Shown here: piece after piece, positions 16,468-25,623 of the stretch
Position numbering within the stretch: the stretch's first letter is position 1
Layout of the letters: the number at the start of each line of letters is the position of its first letter
Source of the DNA: Paenibacillus barengoltzii NBRC 101215
Lineage (GTDB): Bacteria; Bacillota; Bacilli; Paenibacillales; Paenibacillaceae
Length of the DNA: 64,000 bases
Reading direction: 5' to 3'
Assembly: GCF_004000745.1 (NCBI RefSeq)
Contig: NZ_BILV01000015.1
Coordinates: 28,196-92,195, forward strand
Notes under the pieces: model-generated
Databases searched by the model: none
The model's input: the letters and a program-made list of their open reading frames with translations, nothing else
Told to the model about the DNA's origin: nothing
Translations under genes and position numbers: made by a program

Positions 16468-18855
16468 TTATTCCGGCGTTCCTTGAGTAACCCCGTGAAT
16501 GTAGGTTTGCCATGGGGTATCGAGCGCCCCTTGCCCGGGGTTATAGGTGAAGAAGTACTCCACCACATCGCCTTGGCTTAGGTTGTTCACCGCATAGGTA
16601 TAGTTGCCGTTCCCCACCGGGGTCATGGCGACATTGAGCTGCACACCGTTATTGATTTTATAGTGCAGATCCGCAAAAGTCGCGCCGTTGACGTAGAATA
16701 ACAGGTTATCGCCGGTTTTCTTCAGTCCCTTCACTTGATCGCCGATCACAATCGTGGAGGGCGTGCCCGGATCTCCCGGGTTCCCGGGATTTTGACCGCC
16801 GCCGCCATTGCCGTTGTCCTTATAGACACGCACATAATCGACTTGCATCGTGGCCGGGATATCACCAGGTCCTGGGGCGATGCCGCCGTCGAAGTTACCG
16901 CCGATCGCCAGGTTCATGATGAGATAGAACGGCTGATCAAAAGGTGCATTCGGGTTGTTTGGCGCAGCCGTGGAATACCATTGATCCCGGGTGGCCTTAA
17001 AGAAGAACTTGCCGTCTACATACCATTTAATGTTGTCCTCTTCCCAAACGACGGAGTAGACATGGAAGTCATTGGCGATCGTTTGCCCGGATGGGAAGTT
17101 GTATTCACCCGAGAGATGGGTATTGGCCGGCCATTGTCCGCCGAAGTGAATCGCGCCGGAAGACTTGCCGGGCAGACGACCGCGAGCTTCCATAACATCG
17201 ATCTCACCGGAAGCGGCCCAAGTGCCGTAGGCTTGATCCTGCGGCAGCATCCACAGCGCCGGCCAAATGCCGTTCCCCGTAGGTAGCTTCGCGCGGAAAT
17301 CGACTCGGCCATATTTTAACGAGAAGTGATCTTTAGTGTTCACTTTACCGGACGAGTATTGTGCATAACGACTAGGATCCTGCGGGAACGATTTGGGATC
17401 GTTCAGCGCCCGGATATTTAACTTGCCGTCCTGAACGAAGACATTTTGCGGACTGTCCGTATAATGCTGCAGCTCCGCGTTGCCCCAGCCCCAAGTGCCC
17501 GGATCGTCATTCAGGTAGTATCCCTGTTCATAATTCCATTTGCTTAGATCCAGCTGAGTCCCGTCAAATTCGTCCTGCCAGATGAGGGTCAACCCGTCGA
17601 TGTTCGGATTGCTTGGCGTACTCAGCGGGATATCCTCTTGATCGGAATCATCCGGCCGCGGGGCGTTAGGATTACCGATAAAGGTGTAAGTGACGTAGTT
17701 GTTGCCCACGTTACCGCCCTTTTGCCCATTTAAAGGATAGCCGATACGGATTTGCATATCCTGTTGGATCGGCTGGAACCACAGGCCATAGATGTAGTCA
17801 GCCCAATAGCCCCATTGGTTCGCGCTGGACAGGTGATTGTAACCATTCGCGGAATAGACGAACCCGCTTTGACTGGAATCCGCCAGATCTACCCACTGAC
17901 CGTTGATGTTGATCTGATACACGAAGTTCTCCAGTTCCGAGGCAATGGGAGCGCCTCCGTCAATTTTCGGCAGGGGCAGACCAATGGCGCCGCTTTCATT
18001 TGCGGTGAACGTCGTTCCCTCATAAGGCGTTAGAGTGTACGAATTTCTTACCGGTTCATTAAAAATAATCGTATACACGAGGCTCGCTGATGAAGTTTTC
18101 GATTCCAATTTCACGTTGATGGACTCCGTGACGTTAAACCAGTAGCCGCCGCCGCCATCGGTGAATTGGCCGAAGTTCTGATCATAGATCCAGCCGCTGG
18201 CCGGATTGTTGTCGATGTCGATCCAGGTGCTGCTGTTCACCGGCTTCACATACACCTTCAAGTCGTCGGCAACCGCAGCATAAGGAATCGATGGATCGTT
18301 GTTGAACACGGGATAGGTGAAGCCTGCCCCGCCTGTAAAACCAGCGGTAATAACCGGACCTTGCGTAGGTGTCATTGATGTGATTGTGGTGGTGTTGATA
18401 TTTTGGAAGACGAGAGTGTAGTTAAGGGTAACCCCGTTTGCCTTGGAGTAGAGCTGAATCTCTGTGGTTGCGGAAAGGACGAACCAATATCCGGTAAAGC
18501 CGCTGTCATACCAGTGGCCCCAGTTCTGGTTGTAGACAAAGCTGCTGACGCTGTCGATGTCGACCCAGTTGCCGTTCACTTTCACCTTAACGCCTAAATC
18601 TTGCACGACATCGTTCCAGGTTGCCGAACCGCCATTAAAAATAGGCATCACAAAGCCGTAGCTCGCTTGTCCAACTCCCGACTTGGTGATGACCGGCCCG
18701 TCTGCGGGTGAGAAGTAGCTCATCGATGTAATGGTGGTCTCGGCTGCCTGAGCCGGTGTCGGCACAAAACCGATGCCAACTGCCATGATGACCGCCAGGA
18801 GCATGCTGAATACACCTCGAGCAAGCCGCCTTTCTGCAAAGTGAGTCCGTTTCAT
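16468..18855 (-). CDS. Secreted GH16 beta-glucanase with N-terminal repeats and CBM56-like tail
   Basis: Secreted endo-beta-1,3(1,4)-glucanase, 795 aa, hydrolysing laminarin-type fungal or plant wall glucans. Signal peptide 1-37 (cleavage near AQA-AET). Three related repeats of about 110 residues (about 41-150, 156-267, 271-395), each with a TPxxGPVIT-like start and a WxDID/FVYNQ core, are of a type I cannot name. GH16 catalytic domain 421-680: catalytic GEIDVMEA with Glu551, Asp553, Glu556, and WPALWMLP. A glycine/proline linker (681-700) leads to a C-terminal beta-glucan-binding domain like CBM56 (701-790). A possible cre site lies 65 bases upstream. Start ATG 18855 behind AGGGAGGG. Confidence 0.92.
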   Translation of the reverse strand: MKRTHFAERRLARGVFSMLLAVIMAVGIGFVPTPAQAAETTITSMSYFSPADGPVITKSGVGQASYGFVMPIFNGGSATWNDVVQDLGVKVKVNGNWVDIDSVSSFVYNQNWGHWYDSGFTGYWFVLSATTEIQLYSKANGVTLNYTLVFQNINTTTITSMTPTQGPVITAGFTGGAGFTYPVFNNDPSIPYAAVADDLKVYVKPVNSSTWIDIDNNPASGWIYDQNFGQFTDGGGGYWFNVTESINVKLESKTSSASLVYTIIFNEPVRNSYTLTPYEGTTFTANESGAIGLPLPKIDGGAPIASELENFVYQININGQWVDLADSSQSGFVYSANGYNHLSSANQWGYWADYIYGLWFQPIQQDMQIRIGYPLNGQKGGNVGNNYVTYTFIGNPNAPRPDDSDQEDIPLSTPSNPNIDGLTLIWQDEFDGTQLDLSKWNYEQGYYLNDDPGTWGWGNAELQHYTDSPQNVFVQDGKLNIRALNDPKSFPQDPSRYAQYSSGKVNTKDHFSLKYGRVDFRAKLPTGNGIWPALWMLPQDQAYGTWAASGEIDVMEARGRLPGKSSGAIHFGGQWPANTHLSGEYNFPSGQTIANDFHVYSVVWEEDNIKWYVDGKFFFKATRDQWYSTAAPNNPNAPFDQPFYLIMNLAIGGNFDGGIAPGPGDIPATMQVDYVRVYKDNGNGGGGQNPGNPGDPGTPSTIVIGDQVKGLKKTGDNLLFYVNGATFADLHYKINNGVQLNVAMTPVGNGNYTYAVNNLSQGDVVEYFFTYNPGQGALDTPWQTYIHGVTQGTPE

Positions 18856-19165
18856 AAATACCCTCCCTTTATTGTCCTCATTCTCCTAACCTGTGCACAC
18901 TAGGAAAATCCTTACATAGGAGAACGCTTTCATTCTAACAATCCGGTCATCTGATGAGTAGGCACCAGATTTCGGGTAGGGTGCTCTTTTTTTAGGGAGG
19001 CAAGCAAGTGCTAAAAATTTTAAATAAAAGAACCTTCCTCTGAAAGGGATTCCATAGGAGAAATAGAATATAATAGAGGTATCTTCCGGATTTTTCCTGT
19101 CACCAAGGCGTCCTGGGCGAATCGATTTCGAATCGGAATCGAATGACGACAAGGGAGGAAATTGA
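18856..19165. other. Intergenic region upstream of glucanase
   Basis: 310 bases without an intact gene. It contains the leader of the glucanase on the minus strand, with a possible cre box, and the GGGAGGAAATTG site of the DinB remnant on the plus strand. Nothing else is recognised. Confidence 0.4.
18920..18933 (-). promoter_or_regulatory. Possible CcpA (cre) site of glucanase
   Basis: Minus strand reads ATGAAAGCGTTCTC. It matches the cre pattern WTGNAARCGNWWWCA except at two of the last five positions. Sited 65 bases upstream of the start codon, it would let glucose repress glucanase production. Confidence 0.4.
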
Positions 19166-19285
19166 ATGCCGAAACCGGATGCTGTGACCGTAATTGAGCA
19201 GTATATGGCGAGTTTGGCTGAATATACGTTAGAGCAGTTGCGCTACAAGAGCGAAGAGGACGTATGGTCCGTCGGGCAAATGTAA
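19166..19285 (+). pseudogene. Truncated DinB/YfiT-like gene (N-terminal 39 codons)
   Basis: ATG behind GGGAGGAAATTGA opens a 39-codon frame ending VWSVGQM then TAA. The sequence VIEQYMASLAEYTLEQLRY followed by VWSVGQM is the start of DinB-like four-helix proteins, which are normally about 150-170 aa and continue after the W-S-x-G-Q-M motif with a metal-binding His. The rest is absent; the sigma-factor leader begins immediately. Most likely a deletion remnant. It could still be translated as a small leader peptide. Confidence 0.65.
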
Positions 19286-19321
19286 ATGAGATCCCCTATT
19301 TTTTCCTGTAAGGAGGCTTAT

Positions 19322-20278
19322 ATGAACGGAACCCCCCTGGACCTGCAGTTATTGGAAAAAATGAAGCCGGAGCTTACCGCGTTCTGCTACCGTATGTTAG
19401 GATCGATCGATGACGCGGACGATGCGGTTCAGGAGATTTTTATTCGCGTGTGGCAGAGCTGGAGCTCGTTCCGGCAGGATTCCTCGCCGAAGACATGGAT
19501 CTATCGGATCGCTTCCAACCTCTGTTTGGATAAACTAAGGCAAGCGAAACGCCGGGTGCTTCCCATCGACCTGTCTGAACCGGCGAGCTCGATCGTGGAA
19601 CCTCGGGAGACGTTACCCGATTCCGCCTGGATATGGCTGGCCCCTGATTTTGGGGGGAATCCCGAGGAGGCGCTCATCCGCAAGGATACCTTGCAACTCT
19701 GCTTCATTGCGCTTTTGCAGACTTTGCCTCCCCGACAACGAGCCGTATTGATTTTAAAGGATGTCTTTGATTGGTCATCCAAGCAAATCGCGGAGACGTT
19801 GGGGATGTCGGCGGCAGCCGTGAACAGTGCGTTGCAAAGAGCAAGGGAGACGATGAACCGGACCCAGCTTCGTTCCGATGAGCTCAGCCGCATGGAAGGC
19901 GAGCCGGACGCGGAGCTGCTGTCGCGTTATGTAGATGCCTTCGAGCAATTTGATATCGACCGGCTGGTCGCCTTATTCCATGAGGAAGGCTGCATGTCCA
20001 TGCCGCCATTCCCGATGTGGATTCGCGGCCGAGAGGATTTGGCGAAATTCTTCTCGCTTACCCGGTGGCATTGCGAAGGTTCTCGGTTTATACCGGTAAA
20101 GGTTAACGGAGGGTACCCGGCGCTTGCGCAGTACATGCCAAGCCGAGAAGGGGATCACCTGGTGCCTTGGGGGATTCATGTCCTTGAAACGAAAGAAGAT
20201 CATATTTTGCATGTGCAGAATTTTATTAATACGAAATTATTTTTGCGTTTAGGGCTGCCGGAGCAAATCGACCGATGA
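19322..20278 (+). CDS. ECF sigma factor with C-terminal SnoaL-like domain
   Basis: RNA polymerase sigma factor, 318 aa. Sigma region 2 around residues 12-80 (FCYRMLGSIDDADDAVQEIFIRVWQ) and region 4 around 130-185 (LPPRQRAVLILKDVFDWSSKQIAETLGMSAAAVNSALQRAR). The C-terminal 120 residues (YVDAFEQFDIDRLVALFHEEGCMSMPP, later GREDLAKFF) form a SnoaL/NTF2-like domain, as in ECF41/SigG-like groups where the fused domain takes the place of an anti-sigma factor. AAGGAGG ahead of ATG 19322 sets the start, not the longer frame from 19286. The following SRPBCC gene may be a target or operon partner. Confidence 0.9.
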   Translation: MNGTPLDLQLLEKMKPELTAFCYRMLGSIDDADDAVQEIFIRVWQSWSSFRQDSSPKTWIYRIASNLCLDKLRQAKRRVLPIDLSEPASSIVEPRETLPDSAWIWLAPDFGGNPEEALIRKDTLQLCFIALLQTLPPRQRAVLILKDVFDWSSKQIAETLGMSAAAVNSALQRARETMNRTQLRSDELSRMEGEPDAELLSRYVDAFEQFDIDRLVALFHEEGCMSMPPFPMWIRGREDLAKFFSLTRWHCEGSRFIPVKVNGGYPALAQYMPSREGDHLVPWGIHVLETKEDHILHVQNFINTKLFLRLGLPEQIDR

Positions 20279-20353
20279 ATTTCGAATTTGCATTACGTCT
20301 ATAGGAATGTAAAGTCAAAAAACAATCCTATTTGAAAGAGGTGCCTTTGTAAA

Positions 20354-20779
20354 ATGGAAACGAATCAACCAACCAAAGTTACTGTACAAACGGTCATTCA
20401 AGCCCCGGTAGAAAAGGTGTGGAGCTGCTGGACGGAACCTCAGCACATTACGAAGTGGAATCAAGCATCCGAGGATTGGCATTCGCCAAGAGCGGAGAAT
20501 GACTTGCGCCCCGGCGGGAAGTTTCTGACTCGGATGGAAGCGAAGGATGGCAGTGAAGGCTTTGATTTTGGCGGTGTGTACGATGACGTGAAAACGCATG
20601 AGTTCATCTCCTATACGATGGGGGATGGAAGACGAGTGGAGATCACCTTCGCTGCCGAAGGCCAAGGGACGAAGGTCGTTGAGACGTTTGATGCGGAGAA
20701 CACGCATCCGGTCGAATTCCAACAAGCCGGCTGGCAAGCGATTATGGATAATTTCAAGAAGTATGTGGAAGAATCCTAA
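20354..20779 (+). CDS. SRPBCC/AHSA1 family protein
   Basis: 141 aa, helix-grip fold (START-like) of the Aha1/CalC group. Family marks: VIQAPVEKVWSCWTEPQHI near the N-terminus, RPGGKFLTRMEA, and the C-terminal helix GWQAIMDNFKKYVEE. These proteins bind hydrophobic ligands; genes like this often sit next to ECF or ArsR regulators. GAAAGAGGTG precedes the ATG. Spaced 75 bases from the sigma gene and followed by a terminator. Confidence 0.85.
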   Translation: METNQPTKVTVQTVIQAPVEKVWSCWTEPQHITKWNQASEDWHSPRAENDLRPGGKFLTRMEAKDGSEGFDFGGVYDDVKTHEFISYTMGDGRRVEITFAAEGQGTKVVETFDAENTHPVEFQQAGWQAIMDNFKKYVEES

Positions 20780-20784
20780 GGAGT

Positions 20785-20814
20785 AGGCGCCCCAATGGGC
20801 GCCTTTATTCTTTT
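20785..20814 (+). terminator. Terminator after SRPBCC gene
   Basis: AGGCGCCC (20785-20792) and GGGCGCCT (20797-20804), four-base loop, then TTATTCTTTT. Confidence 0.85.
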
Positions 20815-20918
20815 GGCAAGCTTCGTTAAACATAATTTTTCCCATAGACGAATCATTGATCGCGAGCTACACTAGGGAAGGCGTCAAAGCAAATTACCTA
20901 GTAGGAGCTCGTAAAAAC

Positions 20919-22310
20919 GTGACACTAACTGAACGTATACCATCATGGAAGAAACTTAGCCTATTCGCTGTAACTTGGCCGATCTTTATCGATTCGGTGT
21001 TACGGATGATGCTGGGCACCGTTGACGTGTTTATGCTGAGCCGCATTTCCGATACGGCAACCGGCGCGGTGGGCTTAGCGAATGAGATTATCTATTTCTG
21101 TATTCTGATGTTTGGATTTGTGGGCATCGGAACGAGTGTGGCCGTTTCGCAGTATATCGGTGCTGGGCGAGAGAAAGAAGCAAGCCGCGTCTCGGCGCTG
21201 GCCATTACGATGAACCTGATCTTCGGGATCTTCGTCAGCCTCGTTCTGGTTGGCTTAGGCGAGCCGCTTCTGCGGCTGCTCAACTTAAATGAGGAACAAA
21301 TTGGCATTGCCAGCCATTATCTGAAGATCATCGGCGGCTTTATGTGGATCGAGGCGCTGTCTTATGCCGTATCGTCGGTTATTCGTTCGAGCGGCAACAC
21401 CAAAAGCGTCATGTATGTGACGCTGGGCGTGAATCTTCTCCACGTGACCGGCAACTATCTGCTGATCTTCGGGAACCTCGGATTTCCGGAAATGGGCGTG
21501 ACCGGTGCAGCGATCTCGACCGTCGTCAGCCGGTTTGTCGGCATCCTTGTTCTGTTCTTCATCTTGTATCGCCGGGTTCCTGCTCCGATTCACGGGAAAG
21601 ACTACGTGACTTGGAACGGGACGTATGCGAAGCAGATCCTAAGCGTGGGGCTGCCTGCGGCGGGAGAGCATCTTGCTTGGCAATCGCAGTACCTGATGAT
21701 CATGGGCTTCGTTAATATGATTAGCATTACTGCATTAAATACGCATGTTTATGTGATGAACATCTCCAACTATTTTATGGCATTGGCCGCGTCGATTGGG
21801 GCGGGGACGGAGATTATCGTCGGACAAATGGTTGGAGCAGGGGCGATGAAGGCCGCCTACAAGCGATTGATGAAAAGCGTACGGATCAGCTTTCTGCTCA
21901 CCTTGGCCATTGTGGGGACGGCTTCGATCTTCCGACATGACCTCATCGGGTTGTTCACCGAAGATCCTGCGATTATCGCAACCGGAGCCAGCATCTTCCT
22001 GCTGTCGATCGTGCTTGAACCCGGCCGGACCTTCAATATGGTAATCATTAATTCGCTCCGCGCCGCCGGGGATGCACGCTTCCCCGTTCTAATGGGCGTA
22101 TGCTCGATGTGGGGCGTCTCGGTGCCGCTGGCTTACCTGCTGGGTGTTCACCTGGAGATAGGACTCCTTGGCATATGGATTGCGTTTGCGGTGGATGAAT
22201 GGCTGCGCGGACTCATCATGCTGCTTCGCTGGAGAAGCCGGGCTTGGGAGAAGAAAGCACTCGTCAAGCCGGTGTCCGTATCAGAGGAAGGTGTAGGGTT
22301 ATCTGCTTGA
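20919..22310 (+). CDS. MATE family efflux transporter
   Basis: Cation-coupled multidrug/toxin exporter of the membrane, about 463 aa, 12 helices. MATE features: WPIFIDSVLRMMLGTVDVFMLSR in helix 1, the paired repeat around EPLLRLLNLNEEQIGIASHYL, and LGLP-like VGLPAAGEHLAWQSQYLMIM in the second half. The open frame starts at TTG 20856 without a ribosome site; TAGGAG before GTG 20919 gives a better though slightly distant start. Monocistronic, with a strong terminator. Confidence 0.88.
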   Translation: MTLTERIPSWKKLSLFAVTWPIFIDSVLRMMLGTVDVFMLSRISDTATGAVGLANEIIYFCILMFGFVGIGTSVAVSQYIGAGREKEASRVSALAITMNLIFGIFVSLVLVGLGEPLLRLLNLNEEQIGIASHYLKIIGGFMWIEALSYAVSSVIRSSGNTKSVMYVTLGVNLLHVTGNYLLIFGNLGFPEMGVTGAAISTVVSRFVGILVLFFILYRRVPAPIHGKDYVTWNGTYAKQILSVGLPAAGEHLAWQSQYLMIMGFVNMISITALNTHVYVMNISNYFMALAASIGAGTEIIVGQMVGAGAMKAAYKRLMKSVRISFLLTLAIVGTASIFRHDLIGLFTEDPAIIATGASIFLLSIVLEPGRTFNMVIINSLRAAGDARFPVLMGVCSMWGVSVPLAYLLGVHLEIGLLGIWIAFAVDEWLRGLIMLLRWRSRAWEKKALVKPVSVSEEGVGLSA

Positions 22311-22352
22311 GGCCGCTCGGCAATGGAAAGGCAAATACGACATCCGAAATCA

Positions 22353-22394
22353 AAACAGACCCAAGCTAACTTTCAGGCTTGGGTCTGTTTGTTG
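22353..22394 (+). terminator. Terminator after MATE gene
   Basis: AAACAGACCCAAGC (22353-22366) pairs exactly with GCTTGGGTCTGTTT (22377-22390), 10-base loop, followed by GTTGG. Confidence 0.85.
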
Positions 22395-22505
22395 GTTAAA
22401 TGATACATTGACACATGAAAATTAATGTAATAAGATGAAAATGCACAAAAATTTAGTTATCATTAATAACTAATTTGGAGATTTTCGAGGTGAAAGGGGG
22501 ATTTG

Positions 22506-22958
22506 ATGAATTCTCCACCCCAAATATATCGTGATCTTGGGTTGATGATGAGACCGCTCGCAGTTCAAATCAACGAAATATTGCGAGAACATGGCATTCA
22601 ACCTTTGGAATGGATCGTATTGGTTGAGTTGATTCAAGATGAGGCCTTAACAGCTGCTGATTTGGCCCAAAGGCTAACGATTGAAAAACCGAACGTTACA
22701 AGAATCCTCAAGGATCTTGTACAGGCAGGGTATGTGAGTGTTGAGATTTCCAGAGAAGACAAGCGCAAGAAACATCTCCATGTAACTGAGAAAGGCCGCG
22801 CTATATATAGACAAGTGCGTGTTTTTATTGATGCCTTAGACAAAGAGATTACGGCCGGCATCACGGAGGAAGAGCAACAATTGTTTTTGAACATCATCCA
22901 TCGAATTCGACAAAATCTAATCAAGAGAGTTGGGGAGAAAGGCAGTGAGTGGAATTAA
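22506..22958 (+). CDS. MarR family transcriptional regulator
   Basis: 150 aa. Winged helix in the middle: ALTAADLAQRLTIEKPNVTRILKDLVQAGYVSVEISREDKRKKHLHVTEKG (residues about 45-100) with the DxRxK-type wing. Start ATG 22506 with AAAGGGGG six bases ahead; TTG 22503 is adjacent. The 3' end overlaps the start of the MFS gene, so the two are co-translated and the regulator very likely controls that pump. Confidence 0.88.
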   Translation: MNSPPQIYRDLGLMMRPLAVQINEILREHGIQPLEWIVLVELIQDEALTAADLAQRLTIEKPNVTRILKDLVQAGYVSVEISREDKRKKHLHVTEKGRAIYRQVRVFIDALDKEITAGITEEEQQLFLNIIHRIRQNLIKRVGEKGSEWN

Positions 22959-24150
22959 GGAGAAACTATGGACCAAAGATTTTCTTACCGTTTCGGTGAT
23001 TAACTTCTTTGTCATTCTAATCTTTTACTTATTGATGGTTACGACAGCCTCGTTCGTCGTTAGTGAATATCATGCTTCAGCCAGTCAAGGCGGGCTTGCT
23101 ACCGGGATTTATATCGTCGGAACCTTGATCGGCCGCCTGTTTACAGGGCGTGTGATTAACTCGGCTGGTACCAAAAAGGTATTAGTCATTGGCCTGATTG
23201 CCTTTATTATTACGACAGGACTTTATGTTGTGTATGCTGGGATCTGGCTGTTTCTCATCATACGTCTAGTGAACGGAATGGCAGCCGGGATTGCATCCAC
23301 CGCTACGGGTACGATGGTTGCGCAAATTGTCCCTATCTCCCGGAAGAGTGAGGGGATTGGCTACTTCAGTATGAGCAGTACACTGGGTACGGCCATTGGG
23401 CCATTTTTGGGGATCACCCTGAGCCAGAATACGTCCTACACGAACATCTTCTTGTTCTGTTTGGCATTGGCTGTTGTCGCGTTCATCATTAGTTTTATTC
23501 TGAAGGCACCTGCAGTACCGACCTCCAAAGCCCATACGGTAACCGAGAAACCCAAACAGGCTTTCAGCTTTAAACACTATATTGAACCGAACGCGATTTC
23601 CATCGCCATTGTGACCTTCCTGATGTCTTTTGGCTATGCGGCCATCCTATCTTTCATTAATTTCTTTGCCCAGGAACGGGATCTTGTCACCGCATCGAGC
23701 TTCTTCTTCCTAGTCTATGCCATAGCGATCTTGTTAACCCGTCCATTCAGCGGCCGTCTGATGGATACCAGAGGATCGAACTATGTGATGGTTCCATGCT
23801 TCATTCTCTTTGCAGGGGGCCTTGTCTTAATTAGCGGTGCCTACTCTGGGTCTATTCTATTGGTCGCGGCAGCAATTATTGGCGCTGGATTTGGGAATCT
23901 GCAATCAGGCGCGCAAGCCATAGCGGTTCGTGTTACGCCCGCCGAACGTACGGGTCTGGCTACATCCACTTTCTTTATTGCCTTAGATGCAGGGCTTGGC
24001 TTTGGCCCTTCGCTTCTCGGTATTGTGGAACCGATCATTGGTTATAGTTCCTTGTTTGGCGGGTTAGCGATCCTTGCCCTCCTGTCACTAGTCATTTATA
24101 TGCTTCTGCATGGTCGGAGAGACAAGCAATTAATTGCAAGAGCAAATTAA
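22945..24150 (+). CDS. MFS efflux transporter, MarR partner
   Basis: 401 aa, 12 helices, sugar/drug-porter size. The region GTLIGRLFTGRVINSAGTKK holds the loop 2-3 motif; GTAIGPFLGITL resembles motif C of antiporters. The frame opens at 22930, but GGGGAGAAAGG before GTG 22945 gives the better start inside the marR end. Downstream is the terminator of the convergent SDR gene. Substrate unknown. Confidence 0.85.
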   Translation: MSGIKEKLWTKDFLTVSVINFFVILIFYLLMVTTASFVVSEYHASASQGGLATGIYIVGTLIGRLFTGRVINSAGTKKVLVIGLIAFIITTGLYVVYAGIWLFLIIRLVNGMAAGIASTATGTMVAQIVPISRKSEGIGYFSMSSTLGTAIGPFLGITLSQNTSYTNIFLFCLALAVVAFIISFILKAPAVPTSKAHTVTEKPKQAFSFKHYIEPNAISIAIVTFLMSFGYAAILSFINFFAQERDLVTASSFFFLVYAIAILLTRPFSGRLMDTRGSNYVMVPCFILFAGGLVLISGAYSGSILLVAAAIIGAGFGNLQSGAQAIAVRVTPAERTGLATSTFFIALDAGLGFGPSLLGIVEPIIGYSSLFGGLAILALLSLVIYMLLHGRRDKQLIARAN

Positions 24151-24173
24151 GAAAGAATGATCACGCATAATAA

Positions 24174-24202
24174 ACAAAAAGGGGCGCCTGAGCGGGCGTC
24201 CC
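24174..24202 (-). terminator. Terminator of SDR/MerR operon
   Basis: GGGGCGCC (24181-24188) and GGCGTCCC (24195-24202), one G-T pair; on the minus strand TTTTTGTTT follows. It sits beyond the SDR stop at 24324. Confidence 0.8.
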
Positions 24203-24323
24203 TTGATGCATTTACATTTAGTTTGAGGCGGCTGGCTTGCTGTCCGTGGAGAAGGCAATCTCCTTTTGAGCTTCAAGTTCGCTTCATCCCGAAGCGGCTT
24301 CTTCTTGTTACGCTCCATTTCCA

Positions 24324-25085
24324 TTACTCAATAGAATCTTTCGTGGCTTGGTAGAGCTGTTCCGTATATTTGTCGATATCGTCGCGGGACATCCGCAGGC
24401 GGGCAACCGAAGAACCGTACCCAATTTCCTGCTTGCCTTCGGCTAAACCTTGGAAAATACCTTCCGTGAACGCATCCAGCGGTTCCCCATGGGTATGCAA
24501 GCCGCCTCCTCCCAAATCGGTGTTTACTGCCGGAGGAGCAACTTCAATCACTTCAACGGATGTGGCAGACAGCTGGTGTCTTAAGCTCATCGTGAAAGAG
24601 TGAAGCGCGGCCTTGGTTGCGGAATAGACTGGTGCAATCGCAAAAGGAGTATACGCCAAACCAGAAGTGATGTTCACAATGGCTGCCGATTCTTTCTTCG
24701 CGAAATATGGAGCGAACAACAGGGACAAATGAACCGGTGCATCGAGGTTCGTGGTGATCTCCTTGCTGTATTCGCGCCAGTTGTCTCTCACATCCGCTTT
24801 GAGCACGTTGTAGCGCAGTTGAATCCCGGCGTTATTAATCAGCACGTTCACGTCGGGATAGTTGGTTGTTACCCAATCCAACAAGGCGACACGATCGCTT
24901 TCTTGGGCCAAGTCGCACACCCGGGTGATTAAACCGGGAACTCGCTTCCGAGCTTGCTCAAGCACGCTTTCCCGCCTGCCGATAACGATGACCGTATTAC
25001 CGCTTTGCACAAATCTCTCTGCAAAGGCAAGTCCGATCCCGGAGCCGCCGCCAGTAATCAAGATCGTATTTCCAGAAAGTTTCAT
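24324..25085 (-). CDS. SDR family oxidoreductase (DltE-like)
   Basis: 253 aa NAD(P)-dependent short-chain dehydrogenase. Glycine motif ITGGGSGIGLA at 10-20, INNAGIQ, ITSG catalytic Ser, YSATKAA catalytic Tyr/Lys. The pattern KLSGNTILITGG followed by NAGIQLRYN resembles the DltE-like SDR subgroup. Its ATG overlaps the MerR stop (ATGA), so the operon is merR-SDR and autoregulation is likely. Substrate unknown. Confidence 0.88.
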   Translation of the reverse strand: MKLSGNTILITGGGSGIGLAFAERFVQSGNTVIVIGRRESVLEQARKRVPGLITRVCDLAQESDRVALLDWVTTNYPDVNVLINNAGIQLRYNVLKADVRDNWREYSKEITTNLDAPVHLSLLFAPYFAKKESAAIVNITSGLAYTPFAIAPVYSATKAALHSFTMSLRHQLSATSVEVIEVAPPAVNTDLGGGGLHTHGEPLDAFTEGIFQGLAEGKQEIGYGSSVARLRMSRDDIDKYTEQLYQATKDSIE

Positions 25086-25462
25086 TGGTTCTCTTCACCT
25101 CGTAGTTGTTTTTGATAAAGATCGATTTTATAATCAATCTCTTTCAGGTGTTCCTGCATTAGCACGATTTCATCGAGCACATTTTGCTTATGCTTCAATA
25201 GCATGTCGAGTCGGTTCTCTACTGTAGAATCTCCCTCTACAACCCAGTCCATATATTGCTTAATCTGGTTGATGGGCATATTAGTATTCTTGAGGCAGGT
25301 GACGATTTGAAGCAACGCCAATTGACGTTCCGAAAATAATCGTCTGCCGGCCTCGTCCCGTTTGATAAACGGGAGAAGACCTTTTTTCTCATAAAAGCGC
25401 AAGGTGGACTCTGGTATATGATACATGGCTGCAGCTTCGCCAATGGTATAGTACTTCATCAT
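25082..25462 (-). CDS. MerR family transcriptional regulator
   Basis: 126 aa. N-terminal MerR helix-turn-helix and wing: YTIGEAAAMYHIPESTLRFYEKKGLLPF then RDEAGRRLFSERQLALL (residues 4-52), followed by a dimerisation coiled coil. No Cys pair for metal, so a small organic effector is likely. It reads from a promoter with a 19-base spacer that carries a perfect palindrome, the hallmark of MerR control. Confidence 0.9.
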   Translation of the reverse strand: MMKYYTIGEAAAMYHIPESTLRFYEKKGLLPFIKRDEAGRRLFSERQLALLQIVTCLKNTNMPINQIKQYMDWVVEGDSTVENRLDMLLKHKQNVLDEIVLMQEHLKEIDYKIDLYQKQLRGEENQ

Positions 25463-25503
25463 GGAGGCCTCCTAATCTTAAGGAATTCTTGTCGACAACC
25501 CAT

Positions 25504-25534
25504 ATGATACGACTTAAACCTTAGTTTAAGTCAA
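25504..25534 (-). promoter_or_regulatory. MerR-type promoter with 19-bp spacer
   Basis: Minus strand: TTGACT (25534-25529), 19-base spacer, TATCAT (25509-25504). Within it GACTTAAAC and GTTTAAGTC (25511-25532) form a perfect palindrome with a 4-base centre. Over-long spacers with dyad symmetry are how MerR proteins twist and activate their promoter. Drives merR and the SDR gene. Confidence 0.8.
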
Positions 25535-25623
25535 CTGTGCTTCTTCGCATTTACGTTTGCCTGTCTAAGTGCAGTATAATAAGGGAGGAGTGAAGACCAA
25601 ACAAAGAGAGGAGCCAAAAGAAA

